NCBI GenBank assembly: GCA_029210775.1
Contig: JARGGI010000001.1
Span: 80,493-119,100, forward strand
Direction of reading: 5' to 3'
Source of the DNA: Patescibacteria group bacterium
GTDB lineage: Bacteria; Patescibacteriota; Minisyncoccia; JAHIHE01; JAGLIN01
Length of the DNA: 38,608 nt
Part shown: positions 32,175 through 38,608 of the stretch, one piece after another
Layout of the letters: the number at the start of each line of letters is the position of its first letter
Position numbering within the stretch: position 1 is the first letter of the stretch
The notes under the pieces: model-generated
Seen by the model: the letters and a program-made list of their open reading frames with translations, nothing else
Told to the model about the DNA's origin: nothing
Databases searched by the model: none
Program-made: the position numbers and the translations under genes

Positions 32175-32963
32175 ATGTTGAAACTTGCTTTAATATGTCC
32201 TCATCCTCCGATTCTTATTCCCTCAATTGGGAAGGAATATTTTTCCACGATAAAATCAACCACAAAAGCAATGAATGAGCTTGGAAATGAAATCAGAAAG
32301 AAAGAAATTGATACTATTGTCGTTGTCTCTCCTCATGGTCCAGTTCAAATGGACGCAATGTCAATCAGTAGTGATGAATTTTTGGAAGGTGATTTTTTGC
32401 AATTTAGAGATAGCACTTCAATAAAAATTCAAAACAATCTTGATTTAGTTAGTAATATAAAAAAAATTTCAAAGATAAGAAAAATACCGACAGAAATTAT
32501 TGACGATAATATTCCCCTTGATCATGGTGTTATGGTGCCATTATATTTTTTAAAAAAACATAATCCTAAAATTAAAGTTGTTTCAATTGCTTTTTCCTAT
32601 CTTGACCGTGAAAAACATTTTGAATTTGGAGAAGCAGTTTTTGAGGCGATTGAAAATATAAATGAAAATATTGCTTTAGTTGCAAGTGGAGATCTTTCTC
32701 ATCGCCTTACAGTTGACGCTCCTTCAGGATATTCGCTGGAAGGAAGAAAATTTGACGAACTTTTAATAGAACTATTGGAGAAAAACAAAGTTGATGAAAT
32801 ATTAAATTTGGATTCAGGCTTAGTTGAAGAAGCGGGAGAGTGTGGACTGAGGTCTATTATAATCTTGCTTGGCGCACTATCAAACTTAGAATATAAATTT
32901 GAAAAACTAAGCTATGAAGGACCTTTTGGTGTTGGATATTTAGTAGGAAGGTTTGAATTTTAA
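32175..32963 (+). CDS. AMMECR1-associated LigB-like (class III extradiol dioxygenase fold) protein
   Basis: The protein has 262 residues. Motifs are LALICPHPPILIPSIGKE at the start, VVVSPHGP, IPLDHGVMVPLYFLKK, VASGDLSHR and the C-terminal ECGLRSIIILLGAL, then YEGPFGVGYLVGRF. In many bacteria this domain is fused to, or next to, the AMMECR1 (AmrA) domain in the AmmeMemoRadiSam system. Here AMMECR1 is absent from the protein and the neighbourhood, and MEMO (AmrB) is not seen. The histidines of SPHG and GDLSH are likely metal ligands. The reaction is unknown. Confidence 0.82.
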   Translation: MLKLALICPHPPILIPSIGKEYFSTIKSTTKAMNELGNEIRKKEIDTIVVVSPHGPVQMDAMSISSDEFLEGDFLQFRDSTSIKIQNNLDLVSNIKKISKIRKIPTEIIDDNIPLDHGVMVPLYFLKKHNPKIKVVSIAFSYLDREKHFEFGEAVFEAIENINENIALVASGDLSHRLTVDAPSGYSLEGRKFDELLIELLEKNKVDEILNLDSGLVEEAGECGLRSIIILLGALSNLEYKFEKLSYEGPFGVGYLVGRFEF

Positions 32964-33008
32964 TTATTTTTAATATTTATAAGATTTAAATATTTCACAA
33001 TATTGTCC

Positions 33009-33041
33009 TTGTCAAAAAATGTTATTTGTTATAAATATAAT
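33009..33041 (+). promoter_or_regulatory. Possible upstream promoter in the 33.0-kb gap
   Basis: TTGTCA at 33009-33014 and TATAAA at 33030-33035 (with TGT before it) are spaced by 15 bases; TATAAT follows at 33036-33041. The spacing is poor. It may be a second promoter of the tiny unit at 33166. Confidence 0.35.
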
Positions 33042-33070
33042 CCTACCGCTTCTATAGTTATCCACCACAG

Positions 33071-33123
33071 TTATTAGTGTAGATCCTTTTAAACTTGACA
33101 TTTTCTAAATAATTTGGTAAGTT
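33071..33123 (+). promoter_or_regulatory. Promoter and shared upstream site of the tiny basic-peptide unit
   Basis: TTGACA at 33095-33100 and TAAGTT at 33118-33123, 17 bases apart, with TGG directly before the -10. Upstream, TTATTAGTGTAGATCC (33071-33086) matches TAATTAGTGTAGAGCC at 30581-30596 at nearly the same distance from TTGACA (11 versus 10 bases). Confidence 0.5.
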
Positions 33124-33151
33124 TTTATTACAACAAAAAAAAGAAAAATTT

Positions 33152-33219
33152 GAGGAGGTGAATAAATAGGAAGCAATCATAGTGTAAGAAAGAAAAAAAG
33201 AAAGAATAAACAGAAATAA
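33152..33219 (+). CDS. Tiny basic peptide, 17 residues, probable AUA start
   Basis: The best Shine-Dalgarno of the window, GAGGAGGTG (33152-33160), is followed after the right distance by ATA at 33166, directly behind an in-frame TAA. The frame encodes IGSNHSVRKKKRKNKQK and ends in TAA at 33217-33219. There is no ATG, GTG or TTG in this frame. The sequence looks like tiny basic ribosomal proteins or RNA-binding peptides, but I recognise no family. Alternatively GTG at 33158 opens a frame of only three codons, or the unit is a small RNA. The rest of the 398-base gap, apart from promoters and terminator, is A/T-rich and has no other gene. Confidence 0.45.
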
Positions 33220-33251
33220 ATAAAAAATCTTTCTTTTTAAGTTTAAAAAAC

Positions 33252-33276
33252 GGATGAATCTTTCATCCTCTTTTTT
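33252..33276. terminator. Bidirectional intrinsic terminator
   Basis: GGATGAA (33252-33258) and TTCATCC (33262-33268) form a 7-bp stem with a TCT loop. T-rich tails lie on both sides: TCTTTTTTT on the + strand, GTTTTTT on the - strand. It ends the + strand mini unit and the - strand surface operon. Confidence 0.85.
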
Positions 33277-33335
33277 TATTTAAATTTTTATTAAAACAAA
33301 AAATAGTAAAGTAAGTTATAATAATAAATTTTGGT

Positions 33336-33352
33336 CTTCACGGAAATGACAA
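33336..33352. repeat. Repeat fragment, AATGACA end
   Basis: CTTCACGGAAATGACAA resembles the right end of the GTCATT palindromes. Only the end is preserved. It lies in the noncoding gap just after the glycosyltransferase stop (which is on the - strand). Confidence 0.4.
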
Positions 33353-33361
33353 TTTCTATTC

Positions 33362-34264
33362 TTAAAAATCAACTTTCCCCATTTGCCCTAATAAAAAATC
33401 TTTCTCTCCTTTCAGAACTGCGAAAGCCCAATTTCTTTTGGCGGGGAAAAATATAATCTTAACAATCTGTTTAAAAAATAAAATTAAACAATAAGGATGC
33501 AAAATAATTTTATTTAATAATGATCCAGTTCTTTTTGCCATAACTAGTCCATTTCTTGTGTGATAATAAATATAACTTGAAGAACCTGGTTTAGTTGATC
33601 TTGATATTTTATGATATATTATTGAATCTGGAACATAGACACATTTATATCCAGCATTCTGTGCTCTTAGTGAATAGTCCGTGTCTTCATAATAAAGAAA
33701 ATAATCTTCAGACAGTGCTCCAATTTTTTCTATCAACTCTCTTTTAATCAGCAAACAACATCCAGTTAGGTAATCTACCTCTTTTTTTTTATCAAATTGA
33801 CCATTATCAATTATATCAAGTCCAATGTGTGTGCCACCATTTTTTAACCAATTAACTTTTCCGCCAGCAAACCAAATTCGATTCGGTTCATCATAAAAAT
33901 ATATTTTCGAACCAACAAGGCCAATGTTTTTGTCTGAGTCCCCTACTTTGACTAATTCATTTAAAAATATTTTTTCAACTGTTGTGTCATTATTAAGAAG
34001 TAGGATATAGTCAGCTTTATTTTCAGTTGCATATTTTATTCCGATATTATTTCCACCAGCAAAACCAAGATTATTTTCGTTTTCGATTACAATTGTTTTA
34101 AAATATTTTTTCTTTATTTCAGAAACAGATCCATCTTGTGAATTGTTGTCAACAACAATTATTTTATAATTTTTATAATCAATATTTTTTAAAGATTCTA
34201 AACATTCAAGCGTATCCTTTTTACCATTCCAATTTAATACGATTATATAAACTTCTTTTTGCAT
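33362..34264 (-). CDS. Family 2 glycosyltransferase
   Basis: GT-A fold glycosyltransferases of this kind make surface polysaccharides and resemble rhamnosyltransferases. It has 300 residues. It starts YIIVLNWNGKKDTLECLESL, then IIVVDNNSQDGSV and NNLGFAGGNNIGI. The metal-binding LLNNDT and the catalytic-type YYEDTDYSLRAQNAG are present. The sugar donor is not known. The first 56 bases of the gene are duplicated 437 bases upstream. Confidence 0.92.
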   Translation of the reverse strand: MQKEVYIIVLNWNGKKDTLECLESLKNIDYKNYKIIVVDNNSQDGSVSEIKKKYFKTIVIENENNLGFAGGNNIGIKYATENKADYILLLNNDTTVEKIFLNELVKVGDSDKNIGLVGSKIYFYDEPNRIWFAGGKVNWLKNGGTHIGLDIIDNGQFDKKKEVDYLTGCCLLIKRELIEKIGALSEDYFLYYEDTDYSLRAQNAGYKCVYVPDSIIYHKISRSTKPGSSSYIYYHTRNGLVMAKRTGSLLNKIILHPYCLILFFKQIVKIIFFPAKRNWAFAVLKGEKDFLLGQMGKVDF

Positions 34265-34289
34265 ATTTATTGTTTTAAGTTTAATAAAA

Positions 34290-34637
34290 TTAAGTTAAGA
34301 TTTGATCTAATACAACTATTATTGAATATGAAGCTAATATTAAAATTAAGCCCAAAAGTGTCCACGTAATCATTTTTTTTGCAGTTGCAACTTTTTGTTC
34401 ATCTCCTGAAGAAGTAGTATAAATAATTCCGCCAGCAATTAACATAAGAAGAGCTAAGGATCCTGCAACTCCTAGGGTCGATAATAGAAAATTTTCAACT
34501 AATTTGGAAAAATCACTAGTTGATATTGGATTTGGTATATTAATAGGGGTTTGTGCTTTAACATAGCCTATTTCTATAATAAATAATGAAACAAATATAC
34601 TACAAAGTTTAATTGTTTTTTTTGTGATGTTTTTCAT
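34290..34637 (-). CDS. T4SS-type pilin-like membrane protein, copy 1
   Basis: The 115 residues comprise a signal peptide (KLCSIFVSLFIIEIGYVKAQ, residues 10-29), then two membrane helices at about 50-73 and 90-112 separated by the loop TSSGDEQKVATAKKM. GG-I-x-Y-TTSSGDE and the AKKMITWTLLGLILI stretch are typical of the TrbC/VirB2-like 'T4SS_pilin' family common in CPR genomes. I chose the ATG at 34637; a longer in-frame start reads into duplicated DNA. It differs from copy 2 at N3K, P35T, S53W and T54A (this copy first). Confidence 0.82.
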   Translation of the reverse strand: MKNITKKTIKLCSIFVSLFIIEIGYVKAQTPINIPNPISTSDFSKLVENFLLSTLGVAGSLALLMLIAGGIIYTTSSGDEQKVATAKKMITWTLLGLILILASYSIIVVLDQILT

Positions 34638-34645
34638 ATTTTTAT

Positions 34646-34701
34646 AGCGTATCCTTTTTACCATTCCAATTTAATACGATTATATAAACTTCTTTTTGCA
34701 T
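34646..34701 (-). pseudogene. Truncated start of the glycosyltransferase gene (duplication scar)
   Basis: The ATG at 34701 opens MQKEVYIIVLNWNGKKDTL and then TAA a few bases after the junction. It is an exact copy of the first 56 bases of the glycosyltransferase gene and was left by the tandem duplication. It lies directly upstream of pilin copy 1 and might still be translated into a 19-residue peptide. Confidence 0.8.
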
Positions 34702-34726
34702 ATTTATTGTTTTAAGTTTAATAAAA

Positions 34727-35074
34727 TTAAGTTAAGATTTGATCTAATACAACTATTATTGAATATGAAGCTAATATTAAAATTAAGCCCAAAAGTGTCC
34801 ACGTAATCATTTTTTTTGCAGTTGCAACTTTTTGTTCATCTCCTGAAGAAGTAGTATAAATAATTCCGCCAGCAATTAACATAAGAAGAGCTAAGGATCC
34901 TGCAACTCCTAGGGCCCATAATAGAAAATTTTCAACTAATTTGGAAAAATCACTAGTTGATATTGGATTTGTTATATTAATAGGGGTTTGTGCTTTAACA
35001 TAGCCTATTTCTATAATAAATAATGAAACAAATATACTACAAAGTTTAATTGTTTTTTTTGTGATTTTTTTCAT
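34727..35074 (-). CDS. T4SS-type pilin-like membrane protein, copy 2
   Basis: The paralogue of the previous pilin, 115 residues, 99 % identical at DNA level over the unit. It has the same signal peptide, the two helices and the loop TSSGDEQKVATAKKM. It carries K3, T35, W53 and A54, the latter two at the start of the first membrane helix. It lies 36 bases after the amidase gene in the same operon, so it is likely the older location. Confidence 0.82.
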   Translation of the reverse strand: MKKITKKTIKLCSIFVSLFIIEIGYVKAQTPINITNPISTSDFSKLVENFLLWALGVAGSLALLMLIAGGIIYTTSSGDEQKVATAKKMITWTLLGLILILASYSIIVVLDQILT

Positions 35075-35110
35075 ATTTTTATTGAGTTAAAATTTGATTT
35101 TATAAGATTA

Positions 35111-38100
35111 TTAATAATATTTTTTTATTTTAACACCAACATAATAATGATTAATAATTTCTTGCCAAGAACCTCCATTTATTGCCATTTGATATGCTCC
35201 GATAGCACTCATTCCCGTACCGTGACTTGCAGATATTTTTTCTTGATCATGTTGTGTATTTGATGGATCTTTCACGCCTCCCCAAAGATAAGCATAGTCA
35301 TTTCCGCAATATGTTTTACTCAAAACTTCACAAGCATTTTTTGTTGTTCCTCCAGAATCAGATGAATATGCTGCAACTATTGGCTTATCATTATAATTTA
35401 TAATATTTCCTATAGTCTTCCTGTTAGCAGAAATTATTTTTGAGGCCCTCAATTCAAAATTATAACCTTTATAAACTTGATCATTTCCATTTCCTTTCCT
35501 GCTATTTTTTAAATGAAAAGATTCATCAGAATGTTTTCCTCCTCTTTTAATATAATACATTGCATAAGTTCTTGCAATTATTCCAAAGGCCTTGAGATAT
35601 TCTTCAGGACTGTCATTAAGAGCTTCTGCAATACCGTTTAAATAATCTTCTATTTGTAGTTCATTTATAATCCATAGTTTTTTAGATGTATTAGAATATT
35701 TTACTTCAATATTTCCTCTAAATTCATTATCATTAGTAATTTCATCCCATGCCAAGTCGTTATATGAAATCACTTTCATTATAACATTTTCAGATACTGG
35801 TAAAAATTTGACATAAGATTCTGTATTGAAAAATTTTATAGTTGTTTTTTGATTAGCGGACTTGTTTTCAGTCTTATTAATCATTCCATCTGAATTATAA
35901 TAATTTACGGTATAGTTTCCATTTGCACTGATAATTACATCTTCACTAGTTGTAGAATATATTGCAATTCTTATATTTGGGTTATTTTTTTCAGAATCGT
36001 TGCTTGAATTGATTGTCTCATCCTTTTTTTGTTTAGGAGTTTGTGAAATTACAGGTTTATTAATCAGTATTTCTGGTTTTATGTATAAATTCATTTCATC
36101 TTTTGAAATTTCAATAATGTTAGACCATTTATAGCCAGCTTTTATAAATTTTTCAGCAGTTTTTATCCATATAGGCTCTTCATTTTTTATTATATAAATT
36201 TTATCATCCCCTTTCCTTTTTAATAACGTGTTTTCTGGATATTTAAGATTTCCACCGTCAGGATATGCAATAAATTCTTCATCGTTTAAGACAACAATAT
36301 CTGACCATTTGCTTTTTGTGGTTTCAAATAGTAAAAGAGAGGTAAATTCTTTTCTTTGACCATTTTCTAATTTATAAACCACAGGAAAACCATCTTTTTT
36401 TATCAATGTTCCATCTGGATATGTCATAATTTTACCAATTGCGTAATCATTCATTTCGTTTGGACTAAGCGAAATTACTTCATTCCAATTGTATCCCAGT
36501 TTTTTAAATAAAGTAGAAGACACTATTTTCCTTTTTTTACCAGACTCTAAGAGATATATCGTTGGATTAACTTCAGACTTAATTAAAAGTCCGTCGGGAT
36601 ATAACACTCTACCGTCTAAAGGATAATTTTTTATTTCTTCTTTTGTGGTGTTTATAATGTTATTCCATTTATATCCTGATTTTTCAAAAAGTACAGATGA
36701 GGTAAATTCTTTTCTTTTACCATCTTTAACAAGATAAATTACTGGGAAACCTTCTGCTTTTAAAAGTGTATTATCGGGATATTTTACTACTTTTCCTTCT
36801 GGGTAATGATCAAATTCATCTCTACTTATTGAAATCACATTTTTTGTCTGAAATCCAAGAACATTCATAAGGTTATTTGAAGTAATTTCATGTCTTTCTT
36901 TGTTTTTAATTAGATATATCTTAAAATTATTCTCTTGTTTAACAAGAGTTCCATCGGGATAAATCATATCTGAATTTTGAAGATAAAAATCAATATTTAG
37001 ATCTTCTTTGATATTTTTCCATTTATAACCCAAATATTCAAATAGTTGAGGAGAAGTAAATTTTCTTTTTTTTCCATTTTCTATCAAAAATACATTACCA
37101 TTTTTATCTTTTAATAATTCTCCATTGGGAGCAAATTTAATAATTTTTCCATTTTCGTATATTTTCAAGTCACTTTTGAAAACTTTTATAATGTTATTTG
37201 TAGAAAATCCCATTTTTATAAATTCTTCACCAGTCATTTCCATTGCTCTTTTTTGCCTATTTTCTATATAGAATACTTTGGCCGTATCAAATTCCTGTAG
37301 AAGACTTCCATTTGGATGTATAATAATATTTTTATATTTATACATATCAAGCTGTGATTTTTGAATGGGTTTTATAATTCTATTTTTATAAGCATTTAGT
37401 AGATTCTCCTTTGAATCATATTTTGTTTTATATCCATCTTCAATAACATAAACAGACATATTTCCGCCTATTTGATAAGCATATTTTTCAAATTCTTTTT
37501 GAATTAGGGTTGCATTGCTTTGAATGTTGTCTAATTGCTTATATAGTTCATTTCCAGGACATGTAGTGGCGCTTAAGTCTCTATGTCCAACTAATCCGTC
37601 AATGTTTTTTCCTAAGAAGTTACTTGTTTTGTTTAAGTTTATGTTGTTATTTGCCGCTACCCAGCCAATGAAAGTTTCAAGAGATTTTTTTACTTTAAGA
37701 TTGAGTGGATGAGATATATATTCACTATTTATATTTCCTCCATAAGTTCCAATCACAGATATTCCTATACTTCCAATGTTATAACTATTAACATGTCCTC
37801 CAATTACTCCGTTTCCACCATATCTTCCTTCATAAATATTTCCATTCGGATCAATTAAATAATTATATCCAATATCTCCAAAGCCGTTATATTCTCCATC
37901 ATCGTCATACCAAGTTTTTTTGCCGTTGTGATAGGTATAAATGTTGTTAACCATTTTTTTATATTCACCGCTACCATCTGAATCTGATAATAGTTTTAAA
38001 CTTGCCGTGTGATGAATGATGATTTTTTCAACTTTTGCATATTTTGTTTCCCAAGTCATTTTTGATTCGTCTGCATTCCATTGTGGTCTAAAAATTATTT

Positions 38101-38212
38101 CAGGAATGTTTGGAATTGAAATTTGTGCGTTGCTAAAAAAGGGCATAAAAAATATGCCAATTAATAAATTTATAGTTGTTATAAGCTTCTGGTTCTTTTT
38201 GATAAATTTCAT
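35111..38212 (-). CDS. Secreted amidase with seven to eight surface repeats and a SpoIID domain
   Basis: This cell-wall protein has 1033 residues. A signal peptide (about 13-30, INLLIGIFFMPFFSNAQ) is followed by an amidase_2/PGRP-type domain at 40-230: H67 in EKIIIHHTAS, H210 in LVGHRDLSATTCPG, and C218, the zinc set of N-acetylmuramoyl-L-alanine amidases. Residues 250-710 or so hold about eight repeats of 60 residues of the form 'YPDGTLIK...IYLIENGKKR.FTS..LF...GYKWNNII'. The C-terminal SpoIID/LytB domain (about 745-1033) has E863 in GIAEAL, IIARTYAMYYIKRGG and SHGTGMSAIGAYQMA. It therefore joins two peptidoglycan-cutting domains. It starts the pilin/glycosyltransferase operon. Confidence 0.93.
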   Translation of the reverse strand: MKFIKKNQKLITTINLLIGIFFMPFFSNAQISIPNIPEIIFRPQWNADESKMTWETKYAKVEKIIIHHTASLKLLSDSDGSGEYKKMVNNIYTYHNGKKTWYDDDGEYNGFGDIGYNYLIDPNGNIYEGRYGGNGVIGGHVNSYNIGSIGISVIGTYGGNINSEYISHPLNLKVKKSLETFIGWVAANNNINLNKTSNFLGKNIDGLVGHRDLSATTCPGNELYKQLDNIQSNATLIQKEFEKYAYQIGGNMSVYVIEDGYKTKYDSKENLLNAYKNRIIKPIQKSQLDMYKYKNIIIHPNGSLLQEFDTAKVFYIENRQKRAMEMTGEEFIKMGFSTNNIIKVFKSDLKIYENGKIIKFAPNGELLKDKNGNVFLIENGKKRKFTSPQLFEYLGYKWKNIKEDLNIDFYLQNSDMIYPDGTLVKQENNFKIYLIKNKERHEITSNNLMNVLGFQTKNVISISRDEFDHYPEGKVVKYPDNTLLKAEGFPVIYLVKDGKRKEFTSSVLFEKSGYKWNNIINTTKEEIKNYPLDGRVLYPDGLLIKSEVNPTIYLLESGKKRKIVSSTLFKKLGYNWNEVISLSPNEMNDYAIGKIMTYPDGTLIKKDGFPVVYKLENGQRKEFTSLLLFETTKSKWSDIVVLNDEEFIAYPDGGNLKYPENTLLKRKGDDKIYIIKNEEPIWIKTAEKFIKAGYKWSNIIEISKDEMNLYIKPEILINKPVISQTPKQKKDETINSSNDSEKNNPNIRIAIYSTTSEDVIISANGNYTVNYYNSDGMINKTENKSANQKTTIKFFNTESYVKFLPVSENVIMKVISYNDLAWDEITNDNEFRGNIEVKYSNTSKKLWIINELQIEDYLNGIAEALNDSPEEYLKAFGIIARTYAMYYIKRGGKHSDESFHLKNSRKGNGNDQVYKGYNFELRASKIISANRKTIGNIINYNDKPIVAAYSSDSGGTTKNACEVLSKTYCGNDYAYLWGGVKDPSNTQHDQEKISASHGTGMSAIGAYQMAINGGSWQEIINHYYVGVKIKKYY

Positions 38213-38236
38213 ATAGAATGTTTTCGTTATGCTTTA

Positions 38237-38265
38237 AATATAGCAAATTTTTATTTATTAGTCTA
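38237..38265 (-). promoter_or_regulatory. Promoter of the surface operon
   Basis: Read on the - strand: TAGACT (38265-38260), 17 bases, TATATT (38242-38237) with TGC before it. The start codon is 24 bases further on. Confidence 0.6.
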
Positions 38266-38275
38266 TATAAGATTC

Positions 38276-38304
38276 AAAATAACCCCTAAATTAGAGGTTA
38301 TTTT
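38276..38304. terminator. Terminator downstream of the edge gene
   Basis: AAAATAACCCCTA (38276-38288) and TAGAGGTTATTTT (38292-38304) give a 13-bp stem with a three-base loop and one wobble pair. On the - strand it follows the edge gene and is followed by only a short T-run within the arm. Confidence 0.6.
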
Positions 38305-38328
38305 AAATTATTAAAAATATATAAGATT

Positions 38329-38608
38329 TTATTTTATAACATTTTCTCCGCTTGGATATAACTCAAGCTCTGAATCTGTAACTATAATTATATCATTCCA
38401 TTTGTAACCCCTTGAATTAAAGATGGCTTCAGTCGGTATCCATCTCTTTTTTCCATTTTCAATTAAATAGACTTTATATCCTGAATCAGTCAACAAGCTT
38501 CCATTTGGCATTGGATTAAAGCTTGCAATTACATTTTCTCCGCTTGGATATAACTCAAGCTCTGAATCTGTAACAATAATTATATCATTCCATTTGTAAC
38601 CCCTTGAA
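38329..38608 (-). CDS. C-terminal part of a surface protein with the same repeat (cut by the window)
   Basis: The last 92 codons of a gene that enters from the right edge. They hold one complete repeat and the end of another: SRGYKWNDIIIVTDSELEL, YPSGENVI, then PNGSLLTDSGYKVYLIENGK and KRWIPTEAIF, the same type as in the amidase protein. The gene ends with a repeat and has no domain after it. An internal ATG at 38509-38511 is not the start. A wall-binding or adhesive role is plausible. Confidence 0.85.
   Translation of the reverse strand, partial: SRGYKWNDIIIVTDSELELYPSGENVIASFNPMPNGSLLTDSGYKVYLIENGKKRWIPTEAIFNSRGYKWNDIIIVTDSELELYPSGENVIK
38339..38608. repeat. Nearly identical 192-bp (64-codon) coding repeat
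   Basis: The segment 38339-38416 recurs at 38531-38608 with a single base change, an offset of 192 bases. This indicates recent duplication of a 64-residue unit or ongoing repeat homogenisation. The second copy is cut by the window edge. Confidence 0.85.

Larger units (their letters stand above)
34209..35082. repeat. 437-bp tandem duplication containing the pilin gene
   Basis: Unit 1 is 34209-34645 and unit 2 is 34646-35082. By eye they differ at four bases only, so the event is recent. Each unit holds one pilin gene plus the first 56 bases of the glycosyltransferase gene; only unit 1 is joined to the complete gene. Confidence 0.9.

Noticed and set aside
34638-34664. Nine-residue longer N-terminus for pilin copy 1
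   Set aside because: The extra codons are created by the duplication junction. The ATG at 34637 matches the start of copy 2.

Overview
This A+T-rich window most likely comes from a Patescibacteria (CPR) genome, probably of the Parcubacteria group. The grounds are the ribosomal protein cluster without L30 between S5 and L15, the break in gene order after secY, lysine-rich extensions on L22 and L23, and several small membrane and wall proteins of a kind often seen in that group. This is inference from gene content; no rRNA, tRNA or CRISPR array is visible. The standard genetic code fits: one gene ends in TGA, and Trp and Gly use ordinary codons.

Layout. Positions 1-16735 run on the + strand: a small Phd-like protein, EF-Tu with its own promoter and terminator, then S10-L3-L4-L23-L2-S19-L22-S3-L16-L29-S17-L14-L24-L5-S14-S8-L6-L18-S5-L15-SecY. 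These are followed by NUDIX, a guanylate-kinase-like protein with an altered P-loop, adenylate kinase, an AlkD-like protein, methionine aminopeptidase and RuvX. Positions 16773-23922 (+) hold a GalT-like uridylyltransferase, a COG2426-type membrane protein, cysteine desulfurase with ThiI (tRNA thiolation), and an uncharacterised trio: membrane protein, HD phosphohydrolase and coiled coil. A 750-base stretch without a convincing gene follows.

Positions 24671-30532 run mainly on the - strand: a secreted coiled-coil/C39-like peptidase, GltX, a disrupted radical SAM gene, a WecG/TagA glycosyltransferase and ThpR. Positions 30604-33219 (+) hold a 71-residue membrane protein, the radical SAM enzyme AmrS and an AMMECR1-associated LigB-like protein. 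Positions 33362-38608 (-) hold a cell-surface operon: a large amidase/SpoIID wall protein, two nearly identical T4SS-type pilins made by a recent 437-bp tandem duplication, and a family 2 glycosyltransferase. A second protein with the same surface repeats is cut by the window edge.

The most unusual signal lies between 27.6 and 33.3 kb. Most genes here, including the ribosomal operon, have no Shine-Dalgarno sequence, only A/T-rich leaders. Four tiny + strand units in this stretch have near-perfect Shine-Dalgarno sequences. Two of them have no ATG, GTG or TTG at the proper distance and seem to start at AUU or AUA: a nine-cysteine protein of 79 residues and a basic 17-residue peptide. Two of the units share an ATTAGTGTAGA site about 10 bases upstream of a TTGACA box, and two end in strong intrinsic terminators. 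Decayed copies of a palindromic repeat ending in TGTCATT/AATGACA are scattered from 18.4 to 33.4 kb, and one lies in frame inside thiI.
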